A stretch of 64,000 nucleotides of DNA from Comamonadaceae bacterium (lineage in GTDB: Bacteria > Pseudomonadota > Gammaproteobacteria > Burkholderiales > Burkholderiaceae_C): contig JAIXOM010000007.1 in the NCBI GenBank assembly GCA_027486755.1, positions 1 to 64,000 of the forward strand, in the 5' to 3' direction. Position numbers and translations under genes: made by a program. Of the stretch, positions 37,590 through 47,376 are shown piece after piece. Below the pieces are notes generated by a model. It did not search any database. It was not told the DNA's origin and saw only the letters and a list, made by a program, of their open reading frames with translations. The first letter of the stretch is position 1, and every line of letters starts with the position of its first letter.

Positions 37590-38384
37590 ATGACAGGCGG
37601 CCTGGCTCAACTGCAGCTGCCGGCAAGCTGGCGCACGCTGGACTTCATCTCCGACGTTCACCTGGACGCCGGCGCGCCGCAAACCCACGCCGCCTGGTCA
37701 GCTTACATGGCCAGCACACCGGCCGACGCGCTGTTCATCCTGGGTGACCTTTTCGAGGTCTGGGTCGGTGACGACCTGCTGGAGCAGCCCCTGGAGAGTT
37801 TTGCGGCGCAGTGCGCGCTCAGCCTGTGCCAGGCTGGGCAGCGCCTCAAACTTTTTTTCATGCACGGCAACCGCGACTTTTTGGTCGGTCCGGCCCTGCT
37901 CGCGCGCTGCCACGCGACCTTGCTGGCCGATCCCTGCCTGTTGCGCGGCCAAGGGCACAGCTGGCTGCTCTCACACGGTGATGCGCTGTGCCTAGACGAC
38001 GCACCTTATCTGGCCTTCAGGCAACAGGTGCGCAGCGCGGCTTGGCAAGAGGAATTTCTGGCCCGGCCTTTGCGTGAGCGGCAGCAGATGGCCCGGCAGA
38101 TGCGCGAGCGCAGCCAGCAGCAACAGGCCCAGCGCTGGGCCGACGGCGGTGGCTATGCCGAAGTCGACGCGCAGGCGGCCCGCAGCAGCCTGCAGCAGGC
38201 GAACAGCAGCACGCTGATTCACGGCCACACCCACCGCCCGGCACGCCACGAACTGGGCCAGGGGCTGGCACGCGAGGTGCTCAGCGACTGGGATGCCGCG
38301 GCCGAGCCGCCGCGCGCGCAGGTCCTGCGGCTGAGCATCGAGGCGGGCCAGTCGGCTCAGCTCGAGCGCCTGAACCTGGCCTGA
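37590..38384 (+). CDS. lpxH: UDP-2,3-diacylglucosamine diphosphatase
   Basis: FISDVHLDAGAPQT; LFILGDLFEVWVGDD; FMHGNRDFLVG; LIHGHTHRPARHEL. Confidence 0.95.
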   Translation: MTGGLAQLQLPASWRTLDFISDVHLDAGAPQTHAAWSAYMASTPADALFILGDLFEVWVGDDLLEQPLESFAAQCALSLCQAGQRLKLFFMHGNRDFLVGPALLARCHATLLADPCLLRGQGHSWLLSHGDALCLDDAPYLAFRQQVRSAAWQEEFLARPLRERQQMARQMRERSQQQQAQRWADGGGYAEVDAQAARSSLQQANSSTLIHGHTHRPARHELGQGLAREVLSDWDAAAEPPRAQVLRLSIEAGQSAQLERLNLA

Positions 38385-38393
38385 GCCCCGCGC

Positions 38394-39158
38394 ATGAGTG
38401 CCTGGTGGGAGGGGGTTAAGGTCTGGCTGGGCGGTGCGCCCAAACCCATTCCTGAGCCGCTGTGGCAAAACACCCTGGCGCACTATCCCTTCCTGGCCGA
38501 GCACAGCGCGGCCGAGCTGCAGCGCCTGCGCGAGCTGAGCGCGCGGTTTTTGCGCAGCAAGCAATTTACCGGCGCCCACGGCCTTCAGATTACGGATGAA
38601 ATCGCGCTGGCCATTGCAGCCCAGGCTTGTTTGCCCATCCTGCACCTGGGCCTGCATTGGTACGACGACTTTCGCGGCATCGTGGTCCATCCCGAGGCCA
38701 TGCTGGCGCCACGCGAGATTCAGGACGAAGCCGGCGTGGTGCACCGCTACCAGGAAGAACTCAGCGGCGAGGCCATGCCCGGCGGGCCGGTCACCCTGAG
38801 CTGGCGCGATGTGCAGGGCACATCGGCCCTGGAGGGCTACAGCGTGGTGATTCATGAATTCGCCCACAAGCTCGACATGCGCGACGGCGTGGCCGACGGC
38901 TGCCCGCCCCTGCCCTCACGCGCCCTGACCCGCCGCTGGCCCACCGTGATGCAGGCCGCTTACGAGGACTTTACCGAAGCGCTGTCCATGGCCGAGCGCT
39001 TTGGCGGCCCCCAACCCTGGCTGGACCCGTATGCCGCCACTGCACCGGCAGAATTTTTTGCGGTGGCCTGCGAAGCCTACTTCGTCAACCGCAGCCGTTT
39101 GCGTGCCGACTTTGCGGCACTGACGGAGCTGTTCGATGCGTTTTTTGGGGGACAGTAA
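38394..39158 (+). CDS. MtfA/M90-family zinc-dependent peptidase
   Basis: VVIHEFAHKLDMRDGVADGCPPLP; AEFFAVACEAYF. Confidence 0.92.
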   Translation: MSAWWEGVKVWLGGAPKPIPEPLWQNTLAHYPFLAEHSAAELQRLRELSARFLRSKQFTGAHGLQITDEIALAIAAQACLPILHLGLHWYDDFRGIVVHPEAMLAPREIQDEAGVVHRYQEELSGEAMPGGPVTLSWRDVQGTSALEGYSVVIHEFAHKLDMRDGVADGCPPLPSRALTRRWPTVMQAAYEDFTEALSMAERFGGPQPWLDPYAATAPAEFFAVACEAYFVNRSRLRADFAALTELFDAFFGGQ

Positions 39159-39165
39159 AAAGCGG

Positions 39166-39482
39166 TTTGGGGGCTGCGCCCTCGCGGCGATGCAGGCTTC
39201 TTACTCCCTCTCCCCCTGGGAGAGGGCTGGGGTGAGGGCATGGGCCTTCATGAATCGACAGACCGAAGACAGGCAGGCGCTGCCCTCACCCTAACCCTCT
39301 CCCAGAGGGAGAGGGGATAAAACCTTGTGCGCTTTCGGCTCTGTGAAAGAACCGATGGCGTGGGCGCGCCGCCCAGGCGATAGGCCGTTAGATCAAAGTC
39401 CCCATCGCGCCGGGGGCGGCGCTACCACACAGTCCCAGCGAACCTGGCTGGAGGGGTGTGGGAGCTGCGCCCTCGCAGCGAT
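39166..39482. repeat. Cluster of REP-like GTGGGAGC elements (39166-39193 +, 39360-39384 +, 39402-39428 -, 39458-39482 +)
   Basis: Variants of GTGGGAGCNNCGCCCNCGNNGCGAT read on both strands in the lpxH/mtfA-prpD convergent intergenic region. Confidence 0.75.
39204..39316. terminator. Long imperfect inverted repeat CTCCCTCTCCCCCTGGGAGAGGGCTGGGGTGAGGGCA / TGCCCTCACCCTAACCCTCTCCCAGAGGGAGAGGGG
   Basis: Arms 39204-39240 and 39281-39316; sits between convergent genes; likely bidirectional terminator or dispersed repeat. Confidence 0.65.
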
Positions 39483-40861
39483 CAGGTAACAACTAACAAA
39501 GCCTGCGTCAAAGCTTCGCTGAAATCTTGCAATCTCCCACCGCGCGCCAGCGCCAGCGTGCTGTGCACCAGGCGGTCACCGGCCTGGGCTGAAACACCTG
39601 CGGCCTGCATGAGGCTTAGCGCCTTGGCCTCAAGCTCGGTCTGCGACATTGGGTTTTCGGGATCGCCTTTGGCGGTCTGCACCTCGATGACCCGCTCGGC
39701 GCCGCTGTGCATGCGCGCCACCAGACGGGCGCTATAGCGCTCAGGGTAGGCGCGGGTACAGGCCGGATCTTCCAGCACCTGCACCTTCTGGCGCAGCTGC
39801 GCCAGGGCAAGATCGGACAGTGCCTCAGGTTCGCTGTCTTGCAAAGTCATATCGCCCCTGAGGCTGGCCACAGCCACCGCATGCTGCAGGCTAAAGCGTG
39901 CCTGGTGCGCGCTCTGCGGCACGGGGCAGTCGGCAAAGGCAAGGGCATCGGCATAGGTGTGCAGACTCAGGGACTGCAGTTGCTGCAGATCGAGCCCGTC
40001 GGCGCGCAAGGCCAGCGCGGCCTCGATGGCCGGGTGCACGTGGCGGCAGGCCGACCAGGGCTTGAAGCTCACTTCATGGATTTTCCAGGGGCCCTCGGCG
40101 CCAGCCAGGATGGCAGCAACATCCGGCTGAGGGCAGGTCGCCGCAAAGAATCCGTGGCTGCCTTCCAGGATCTGCCGCGCGCCGGCAAAGCCTGTGGCAG
40201 CCAGATCGGCGGCGAGCAGGCCCGATTGCGCAGCGCGGCCGCTGGCCAGTTGCTTCGAAAACGTCGGCTCCTGCCGGCACTGCCAGAGCCCAGCGGCCAT
40301 CATGCCGGCCTGGCCCAGCGCGTCCAGGCTTTGCTCGGTGTCCAGCCCCAGCAGATGGGAACAGGCCGCGGCCGCGCCGAACACGCCACAGGTGGCTGTG
40401 CTGTAAAAGTAGCGGTAGTGGCTGGGCCCGGCGGCCATGCCTATGCGTATGGCCACCTCATAGCCGCGCAGCAGCGCGTCCAGCAGTGCCTGCCCACTGG
40501 CGCCCTCTCGCTCGGCCAGGGCGAGCGCGGCGGGCACCACCGTGTCGCCCGGATGCACGATGGAGCGGCGGTGCAGGTCATCGAGCTCCAGCAGATTGCC
40601 CAGACCGCCATTGACCAAGGCCGCCACCGAGGCCTCGCGTCGGCCCACGCCCCAGGTGCTGCAAGGCCCGGCAGCGCCAGGCTGGGCCCAACGGGCCAGG
40701 GCCTGCGCCGCCGGGGCGCTGCGGCCCACAAAGGCGCAGCCCAGCCAGTCAAGCAGGTGCAGAGCGGCGCGCGCTCGGTCGGCCGGGGTGATCGGGCGCT
40801 CGAGCAGGCGCAGCAACGCGCGGGTCAGCGATGGGCTGGCCGGGTACGAGCCGTCGTTCAT
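39482..40861 (-). CDS. MmgE/PrpD family protein
   Basis: ALHLLDWLGCAFVGRSAPAAQALARWA; ELDDLHRRSIVHPGDTVVPAALALAER; FKPWSACRHVHPAIEAALALR. Confidence 0.92.
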   Translation of the reverse strand: MNDGSYPASPSLTRALLRLLERPITPADRARAALHLLDWLGCAFVGRSAPAAQALARWAQPGAAGPCSTWGVGRREASVAALVNGGLGNLLELDDLHRRSIVHPGDTVVPAALALAEREGASGQALLDALLRGYEVAIRIGMAAGPSHYRYFYSTATCGVFGAAAACSHLLGLDTEQSLDALGQAGMMAAGLWQCRQEPTFSKQLASGRAAQSGLLAADLAATGFAGARQILEGSHGFFAATCPQPDVAAILAGAEGPWKIHEVSFKPWSACRHVHPAIEAALALRADGLDLQQLQSLSLHTYADALAFADCPVPQSAHQARFSLQHAVAVASLRGDMTLQDSEPEALSDLALAQLRQKVQVLEDPACTRAYPERYSARLVARMHSGAERVIEVQTAKGDPENPMSQTELEAKALSLMQAAGVSAQAGDRLVHSTLALARGGRLQDFSEALTQALLVVT

Positions 40862-40889
40862 GCAGACAGGCGATGCGGCCGGCGCCTGC

Positions 40890-43721
40890 TCAGGGCTTGA
40901 GCAGGGCCTTGAGCACGTTTTGCAGGCGGCGGGCTTGAGCGCCCTCGTGCTCGGCGCTCAGCACCTGGGCCACATCGTCGCCCCAGGTCTGGCTCGGGTC
41001 GGGTGCGTTGCGGCGGGTGAGCATTTGCAGCTGCATCATTCGCCGCGCCGCCAGATGTTCGGCCGGGGTCGGCAGCTCTGCCGCAATCTCCAGGCGCAGC
41101 AGGGCCTGCTCGGCCGGCTGGCTATCGGCTGCAGCAGGGCCGGATAAAGCCTGGCTCCAGCGGCTGCGGGCCGCGGTGGCCACACCCTTGCCCAGCGCCT
41201 GGGCGGCGGGCAACTGGGCCGGATCGCGCTGCTGCCAGGCGTCCATCAACTGCGTGAGCACCTCGCCATGAGCCTGAGCCGCCAGCTTGCGCAAGGCCTG
41301 CTGGGCATGATCGAGCGCATCGCGCTGGGCGCGAAAGGCCGCATCGCCCAGACGCGGACCACGGTCTTCCGGCCGGGGCCTATCGCCCCAACGGTCGGCG
41401 CCACGCTCACCCATGCCTGGTGCACCCCGTCCACCCGGGCCACCCTGTCCATCGCGGCCTCCTCGGGCATCGCGGGTATCGCGGGTATCACCGGGACGGC
41501 CGCGCTCACCGGGCCGGCCGCCGGGGCGCTGCCCCCTGGCGACAGCCGCGGGCTCGGGCCTGCGGGCTCCGGGCCGGTCGTCGCCACGCATGGCGATCAC
41601 CGGCTTGGGCGCGGCTTTGACCGGCGCAGGCGCTGGTGCGGCCTCGGCAGCCGCGGGTTCTGCTGTCGCCTCGCCGGACGGCGCCGCGTCGCCATCCTGG
41701 GCGCCTTGCTGCGCAGCTTCAGGCGCAGCGGTGGCACCCGCAGCAGCGACAGCGGCGGCCTGCTCAGCGGCCACGCCCTCAGAGGCCGGCGCCTGCGCGG
41801 GCAGCTGGTCGGATGCGGCAGCAACCGGCAGCGCATCGGCCTGGGCTGCGGCCACCTGCTGGCCGCGCACCGCCGCCTCCAGGGCCTTGGCGGCGGCGTG
41901 AATTTTTTGGGCGTCGCCACTGGCATTGGCCTGCTCGAGCTCGCGCGCGGCGGCAATCACCCGCCTGTCGTGCTCGCCCAGAGCAGCCACCGCCTGCTCA
42001 CGCTCAGCGCTCTTGCGGGCAAAGGCGTCGTCGATCGGTTTGCGGAAAGCATCCCACAGTTTTTGTTCCTGCCGCCTGTCGATGGGTACCTGCTGGGCCT
42101 CCTGCTGCCAACGCTGCTGCAGGGCACGAACAGCGTCGATGCGCAGGGGCGACTGCGCGCCCAAAGCCTGCGCCTCATCGATCAAGGCACGGCGGCGGGC
42201 CAGACTCTCATGGCGGGCCGCCTGCAGCGGGCCCTGTGCGGTGTCGACCAAGACCTTCCACTGGGCCTGCATCTGCGCATAGGCTTTCTCGCTCAGGTGG
42301 CCGGCATCGCGCCAGCGCTGCTCCAGCGATTGAATGGCGCGCAGGTGCAGCTTCCAGTCCTGATTGCCCTGATGGGCCTCGGTCCAGGCACGCAACTCGT
42401 CCATCAAGGCGCGGCGCTGGGCCAAGATAGCTTCTTGCTGTTCGCGGGTTTTCTCCAGCCAGGCTTCGACCACTTTGTAGGCTTGGTTGCAAGCCTCGTC
42501 GAATTTCTTCCACAGTCCATGGTTGGGCACACCGCCTTGGTCGCCCGTCTTCCATTGCTCGCGCAGCTGACGCAGGGCCTCCTGCTGCTTGCGTCCGCCC
42601 AGGGGCTGCTCGACCAGGGCCTGCGCCTTGGCCAGCAGTTCCTCGCGGATCTGATCGGCGCGCCAACGCTGCCAGCCTTCGAGCTCGCCGGCCGACGTGA
42701 GCGTGGCATGGGCATCAGCCTCCAGGGCTGAATCAATATGGCGGACATGGTCCTTGAGCGCCTGGCGCAACTCGGCGGCCGCCTTCGGTGCTGCCTTGCC
42801 GTGGCCCTGGGCCAGTTCGGCCTTGAGCGCCTCCAGCGCCTGACTCACCGCAGCGCTAGCGGCCGCGCGTTGCTGCGCCAGTACCGCCGGATCCACCTTG
42901 GGCTTGGCCGGCCGCTCAGGCTTGGCCCCACTGGCGAGCTCGCGCAAGGCGCGCAGCTCGTCGGCCCAGACCGGCACCGCCGGCAAGGGTGCTTGCGCAT
43001 CATCGGCGGCGGCCACCGCCTGAGCCAGGGCGGCCTCAAACGCATCCCAGACCGCCAACAGCTGCTGGCGGGCCAGTTCAATTTGCTGGGGAAAGCGCGC
43101 ATCAACGCTGGGCCACACCGGATCGGCAATCAGGCCGTCAGCCTGACCACGCCAGTGCGCCACATCCTCACGCAAGCTCGGCCACAGGGCCTGGGCGTCG
43201 CGCCAGGGCTTGGTCGAGAGCACCTCCGTACGCTGCACGATGAGTACAGCCGCCTCGCGCTGCACCTGAACCCGGTGCTGCAGGTCCTCGATGGACTTGA
43301 CCCGCTCGCTGAGCAAGACCTTCAGGCCAGCCAGTGGCTCGCGCGACAGCGGCGCACCGGCCTTGGCCGCATCACGCTGCCAGGCCAGGGCATCGGCCAG
43401 ATTGAGCCGGGCTGCATCAAGCAAGGCCTGGCCACGGGCTGCCCAATCGGCGGCCAGGGTCTCCTGACCGCGCGCCCGGCGCAACTCGTCCAGTTTTTCA
43501 CGCAGCGGCCGGGCCGCGCCCTTGTCGCGCTGCGACAGCTCCCTGAACACCTCGGCCAGCTGCTCAGGCGTGGGCTCGCCAGCCAGCCAGTTGCGGATGC
43601 GCGAGGCCCGCTCACCGGCCGTGGGGGCGGTAAAGGCCCCGCCGGTCAGGGCGTCCAGCGCCTTCAAATCGACCGCCTTGGCGCGGGGTTGAGATTCCGG
43701 GGAGGGGTCTGAATGAACCAT
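40890..43721 (-). CDS. DUF349 domain-containing protein
   Basis: 943 aa with repeated LxxRWxxA/LWDAFRKPIDDAFARKSAEREQ-type coiled-coil units and a Pro/Ala/Arg/Gly-rich linker (GDRPGARRPEPAAVARGQRPGGRPGERGRPGDTRDTRDARGGRDG). Confidence 0.9.
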   Translation of the reverse strand: MVHSDPSPESQPRAKAVDLKALDALTGGAFTAPTAGERASRIRNWLAGEPTPEQLAEVFRELSQRDKGAARPLREKLDELRRARGQETLAADWAARGQALLDAARLNLADALAWQRDAAKAGAPLSREPLAGLKVLLSERVKSIEDLQHRVQVQREAAVLIVQRTEVLSTKPWRDAQALWPSLREDVAHWRGQADGLIADPVWPSVDARFPQQIELARQQLLAVWDAFEAALAQAVAAADDAQAPLPAVPVWADELRALRELASGAKPERPAKPKVDPAVLAQQRAAASAAVSQALEALKAELAQGHGKAAPKAAAELRQALKDHVRHIDSALEADAHATLTSAGELEGWQRWRADQIREELLAKAQALVEQPLGGRKQQEALRQLREQWKTGDQGGVPNHGLWKKFDEACNQAYKVVEAWLEKTREQQEAILAQRRALMDELRAWTEAHQGNQDWKLHLRAIQSLEQRWRDAGHLSEKAYAQMQAQWKVLVDTAQGPLQAARHESLARRRALIDEAQALGAQSPLRIDAVRALQQRWQQEAQQVPIDRRQEQKLWDAFRKPIDDAFARKSAEREQAVAALGEHDRRVIAAARELEQANASGDAQKIHAAAKALEAAVRGQQVAAAQADALPVAAASDQLPAQAPASEGVAAEQAAAVAAAGATAAPEAAQQGAQDGDAAPSGEATAEPAAAEAAPAPAPVKAAPKPVIAMRGDDRPGARRPEPAAVARGQRPGGRPGERGRPGDTRDTRDARGGRDGQGGPGGRGAPGMGERGADRWGDRPRPEDRGPRLGDAAFRAQRDALDHAQQALRKLAAQAHGEVLTQLMDAWQQRDPAQLPAAQALGKGVATAARSRWSQALSGPAAADSQPAEQALLRLEIAAELPTPAEHLAARRMMQLQMLTRRNAPDPSQTWGDDVAQVLSAEHEGAQARRLQNVLKALLKP

Positions 43722-43959
43722 GGGTCAGGCACAAAGGGGAAATAAGTGGGTCGCAGCGCCGCAAGCCAGCGGCAGACCGGCGACCGCAAGGAGAGTAGGA
43801 GAAAGCCGGCTATTTTCACCGCAATTGCCCGCTGCTCCCAAATAGCCTCTGCGAAGTGGGCCTGATCGGGCCGCTGCTTACGCTGGAGGAGCCCGCCGCG
43901 ACCCGTCAGAGGCGCTCGAGTATTTCATATTAAGAAAAATCTCTGCGAATTCTGGAGCG

Positions 43960-43989
43960 TTGACCGCGTGTTTGGATTGCTCCTAAAAT
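43960..43989 (+). promoter_or_regulatory. Predicted sigma-70 promoter TTGACC-N18-TAAAAT
   Basis: Read upstream of the 44126 transglycosylase gene. Confidence 0.55.
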
Positions 43990-44125
43990 CCGGTTCCGCA
44001 AAAAATCAGGGTCAACCCTAGGTCAGCAGGACCGGCACCAGGAGGCCGGCCAGGCCCAAAGCCCCAGCCTGACCTGGCCACCCGGCGCCTCCAGTCGGAC
44101 GGCGCAAGAACAAAAAAGGAAAGCC

Positions 44126-44965
44126 ATGACAGCGCCTACCAGCGCCCCGGTCCGCACGAGACTGCAGCGCATCCGCCTGAGTCTGGCCCATACAGGCCAG
44201 GACATCGCCCAGGGATTTTTCGACGTCACCCACAACAGTTTCGCCATGCTGGGACTGGCTGTGGCCTTCGTGGTCATCACCCTGACCGCCCGCACCGACC
44301 TGCGCGAGGCGGCCGAAGCGCAACTGATGACCCTGCTGGTCGAGCGCCAGGAGGCCAATCTGAGCCTGGGTGAGCCGGCTGCCGCCGGCCGGGCCACCGC
44401 CCTGAACCCGAGCGATCTGCCCAAACCGCAGGCGGACCTGGCCCATTGGCTCAGCCGCAAATACGGCGTAGCGCCCGAACCGGTGGCCGCTCTGGTGGCC
44501 GCTGCCCATGACATCGGCAGCAAGGTCGAGCTTGATCCGACCTTGATCCTGGCCATCATGGCGGTGGAGTCGGGCTTCAACCCCTTCGCCCAAAGCCCGG
44601 TGGGTGCGCAAGGCCTGATGCAGGTCATGACCAGCGTGCATCACCAAAAATATTCACCGTTTGGCGGCAAGCTCGCGGCGTTTGACCCAGTGACCAATTT
44701 GCGGGTGGGCGTGCGGGTGCTGCTGGCCTGCATTGAGCGAGCGGGTTCGGTCGAGGGCGGTCTGAAGTTCTATGTCGGCGCAGCCAACCTGGAGGACGAC
44801 AGCGGCTACGCCAACAAGGTGCTGGCCGAAAGAGAGCGGCTCAAGCTGGTGGCCGAGGGCAAGACCGTGCCCACCAGCGGCCAGACCGCCTCGGCAGTGC
44901 CGGTGCTGCAGCCAGCCAGCGCACAAATACCAGACGCGCCGGTCAAAAGCGGGCAGCGGTCCTGA
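44126..44965 (+). CDS. Lytic transglycosylase domain-containing protein
   Basis: LDPTLILAIMAVESGFNPFAQSPVGAQGLMQVMTSVHHQKYSPFGGKLAAFDPVTNLRVGVRVL. Confidence 0.92.
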   Translation: MTAPTSAPVRTRLQRIRLSLAHTGQDIAQGFFDVTHNSFAMLGLAVAFVVITLTARTDLREAAEAQLMTLLVERQEANLSLGEPAAAGRATALNPSDLPKPQADLAHWLSRKYGVAPEPVAALVAAAHDIGSKVELDPTLILAIMAVESGFNPFAQSPVGAQGLMQVMTSVHHQKYSPFGGKLAAFDPVTNLRVGVRVLLACIERAGSVEGGLKFYVGAANLEDDSGYANKVLAERERLKLVAEGKTVPTSGQTASAVPVLQPASAQIPDAPVKSGQRS

Positions 44966-45015
44966 AGCCAAGCAGCCAGACTCCTCAGGCGCCGCCGGCC
45001 TGGGCTACACTGCGC

Positions 45016-45140
45016 CCCGTGCGCAACTGGCGATAGGCTGGCAGGTCTGCGAAGACTGTGTGGCTGACGTGGGACACCACTGGGGAGCGCACGGTCGGCG
45101 CCGAGGGCACCGGCCATCGAGCCGTTCGCCTGGGCAGCCC
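45016..45140 (+). ncRNA. ZTP/ZMP riboswitch (pfl motif) upstream of glyA
   Basis: Elements in order: CGCAACTGGCG ... ACGTGGGACACCACTGGGGAGCGCACGGT ... GAGCCGTTCGCCTGGGCAGC, matching the pfl pattern (ACUGGCG / CCAC-GGGGAGCG / CCGCCUGGGCA) about 20 nt before the glyA ATG. Confidence 0.85.
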
Positions 45141-45160
45141 TTGCCAACTCCGCAGGGACC

Positions 45161-46423
45161 ATGTCTTTAAGGACTGCCGTGTATAACCGTGAACATCTGG
45201 TTGCCCAGACCGACCCCGAACTGTGGGCCGCCATCGAGGCTGAAAATGCCCGCCAGGAACACCACATCGAGCTGATCGCTAGCGAGAATTACGCCTCGCC
45301 AGCGGTGATGGCCGCACAAGGCTCGCAGCTGACCAACAAATACGCCGAGGGCTATCCCGGCAAGCGCTACTACGGCGGTTGCGAATACGTCGATGTGGCC
45401 GAGCAACTGGCCATCGACCGCGTCAAACAATTGTTCGGCGCCGACGCCGCCAATGTGCAGCCCCATTGCGGCGCCTCGGCCAATGTAGCGGTCTTTCTGG
45501 CCTTTCTCAAGCCAGGCGACACCATCATGGGCATGAGCTTGGCCGAAGGTGGCCACCTGACCCATGGCATGGCGCTCAATATGTCGGGCAAATGGTTTAA
45601 CGCGGTCTCCTACGGCCTGAACAGCCGGGAAGAGATCGACTACGACGCGATGGAGAAAAAGGCCCACGAAACCCGGCCCAAGCTCATCATCGCCGGCGCC
45701 TCGGCCTACAGCCTGCAGATTGACTGGGCCCGCTTTGCCAAAGTCGCCAAGGACGTGGGCGCAATTTTCCTGGTCGACATGGCCCACTATGCCGGCCTGA
45801 TCGCTGCTGGCGTCTACCCCAACCCGGTGCCCCATGCCGATGTGGTCACCTCGACCACGCACAAGAGCCTGCGCGGCCCGCGCGGCGGCATCATCCTGAT
45901 GAAGTCCGCCCACGAGAAGGCGATCAATAGCGCCATCTTCCCGGGTCTACAGGGCGGACCGCTCATGCATGTGATCGCGGCCAAGGCGGTGGCCTTCAAA
46001 GAGGCGCTGGCCCCCGAGTTCAAGGTCTATCAGCAGCAGGTGATCAAGAACGCGCAAATCGTGGCCCAGACCCTGACCGAGCGCGGCCTGCGCATCATCA
46101 GCGGCCGCACCGAGAGCCATGTGATGCTGGTCGACCTGCGCGCCAAGGGCATCACTGGCAAGCTGGCCGAATCGGTGCTGGGCCAGGCCCACATGACGAT
46201 CAACAAGAACGCCATCCCCAATGACCCGGAAAAGCCCATGGTCACCAGTGGTGTGCGCATCGGCACCCCGGCCATGACCACCCGCGGCTTCAAGGATGAG
46301 GAAGCGAGACTGACGGCCAACCTGATCGCCGACGTGCTCGACCAGCCGCACGACGAGGCCAACATCGCTGCGGTGCGCGCCAAGGTCAACGCCCTGACCG
46401 CCCGCTTTCCGGTCTACCGATGA
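45161..46423 (+). CDS. glyA: Serine hydroxymethyltransferase
   Basis: [62 protein letters not shown]. Confidence 0.99.
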   Translation: MSLRTAVYNREHLVAQTDPELWAAIEAENARQEHHIELIASENYASPAVMAAQGSQLTNKYAEGYPGKRYYGGCEYVDVAEQLAIDRVKQLFGADAANVQPHCGASANVAVFLAFLKPGDTIMGMSLAEGGHLTHGMALNMSGKWFNAVSYGLNSREEIDYDAMEKKAHETRPKLIIAGASAYSLQIDWARFAKVAKDVGAIFLVDMAHYAGLIAAGVYPNPVPHADVVTSTTHKSLRGPRGGIILMKSAHEKAINSAIFPGLQGGPLMHVIAAKAVAFKEALAPEFKVYQQQVIKNAQIVAQTLTERGLRIISGRTESHVMLVDLRAKGITGKLAESVLGQAHMTINKNAIPNDPEKPMVTSGVRIGTPAMTTRGFKDEEARLTANLIADVLDQPHDEANIAAVRAKVNALTARFPVYR

Positions 46424-46869
46424 AATGCCCCTTCTGCGGCCATCTTGAAACCCAGGTGGTGGAGACCCGGGTTTCGGAGGACGCGGACGTGGTGCGCAGG
46501 CGCCGCCGATGCGGCGCCTGCGAAAAGCGCTTTACCACCTACGAGCGGCCCGATGTCAACTTTCCGGCCATCGTCAAGAAGGACGGCCGGCGCATCGAAT
46601 ACAAGCGCAGCAAGATCGTCGATTCGATGAGCCTGGCCTTGCGCAAGCGGCCAGTGAGCACCGAGCAGGTCGATGCAGCGATCGAGCGCATCGAAGAAAA
46701 ACTGCTCAATCTAGGCGTGCGAGAGGTGCCCTCGACCCGGCTGGGCGAATGGGTGATGCGTGAGCTCAAAAAACTCGACAAGGTGGCCTATGTGCGCTTT
46801 GCCAGTGTCTACCGCAGCTTTGAAGACCTGGACGACTTCAAGAATCTGGTCGACGAGGTCCGGCGCTGA
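46420..46869 (+). CDS. nrdR: Transcriptional repressor NrdR
   Basis: [42 protein letters not shown] (zinc ribbon) plus ATP-cone. Confidence 0.99.
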   Translation: MKCPFCGHLETQVVETRVSEDADVVRRRRRCGACEKRFTTYERPDVNFPAIVKKDGRRIEYKRSKIVDSMSLALRKRPVSTEQVDAAIERIEEKLLNLGVREVPSTRLGEWVMRELKKLDKVAYVRFASVYRSFEDLDDFKNLVDEVRR

Positions 46870-46890
46870 GCCGCCGGCTTGAGCCCACAG

Positions 46891-47373
46891 CTAGCGCCAG
46901 CATTCCTGCACCGTGGCCGCGGAGCCGCTGCGGCCCTTCAGGCCGGTATGGCTCAGGGTGAGCGCGGCGCAGGTATCGCTAGCCATCGCGCCTTGCGGCT
47001 CGGCCCGCAGTTGATAGCTCACCGCATCGACCTGCTCGATCTGCACCGCGTAGAGCGTCTGACCATCGACGATCACCGATTGCAGCGCCGCCGGCAAGCT
47101 GGGCTTTTGACCCGCAGCGCTGAGGTAGCTGCCTTGCAGGCTGTAATGGCGCTCCATGAACTGCTGGGCCTGCAGCAAGGCCACCGCCGCCTGGGCCCTG
47201 TGGCTGCGCTGCAACTGGCTGCGATAAGAAGGCCAGGCCAGCGCAGCAAGCAGGCCGACGATGAGCAGCACGGTGAGCAGCTCGATCAGACTCATGCCCC
47301 GCCGGGCATAGTAGCGCGGTCTACGCTGCAGCGGCAGCAAGCCTGTCGATGGGTACGAGGGTAGATTCGTCAT
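46891..47373 (-). CDS. pilE: Type IV pilin-like protein PilE
   Basis: Prepilin motif RGMSLIELLTVLLIVGLLAALAWPSYRSQLQRSHRAQAAVALLQAQQFMERHYSLQGSY. Confidence 0.88.
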   Translation of the reverse strand: MTNLPSYPSTGLLPLQRRPRYYARRGMSLIELLTVLLIVGLLAALAWPSYRSQLQRSHRAQAAVALLQAQQFMERHYSLQGSYLSAAGQKPSLPAALQSVIVDGQTLYAVQIEQVDAVSYQLRAEPQGAMASDTCAALTLSHTGLKGRSGSAATVQECWR

Positions 47374-47376
47374 GGA

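Noticed and set aside
41268-42731. 487-aa plus-strand ORF and neighbouring plus-strand ORFs over 40.9-43.7 kb
   Set aside because: Antisense of the DUF349 protein; no start context or domain.
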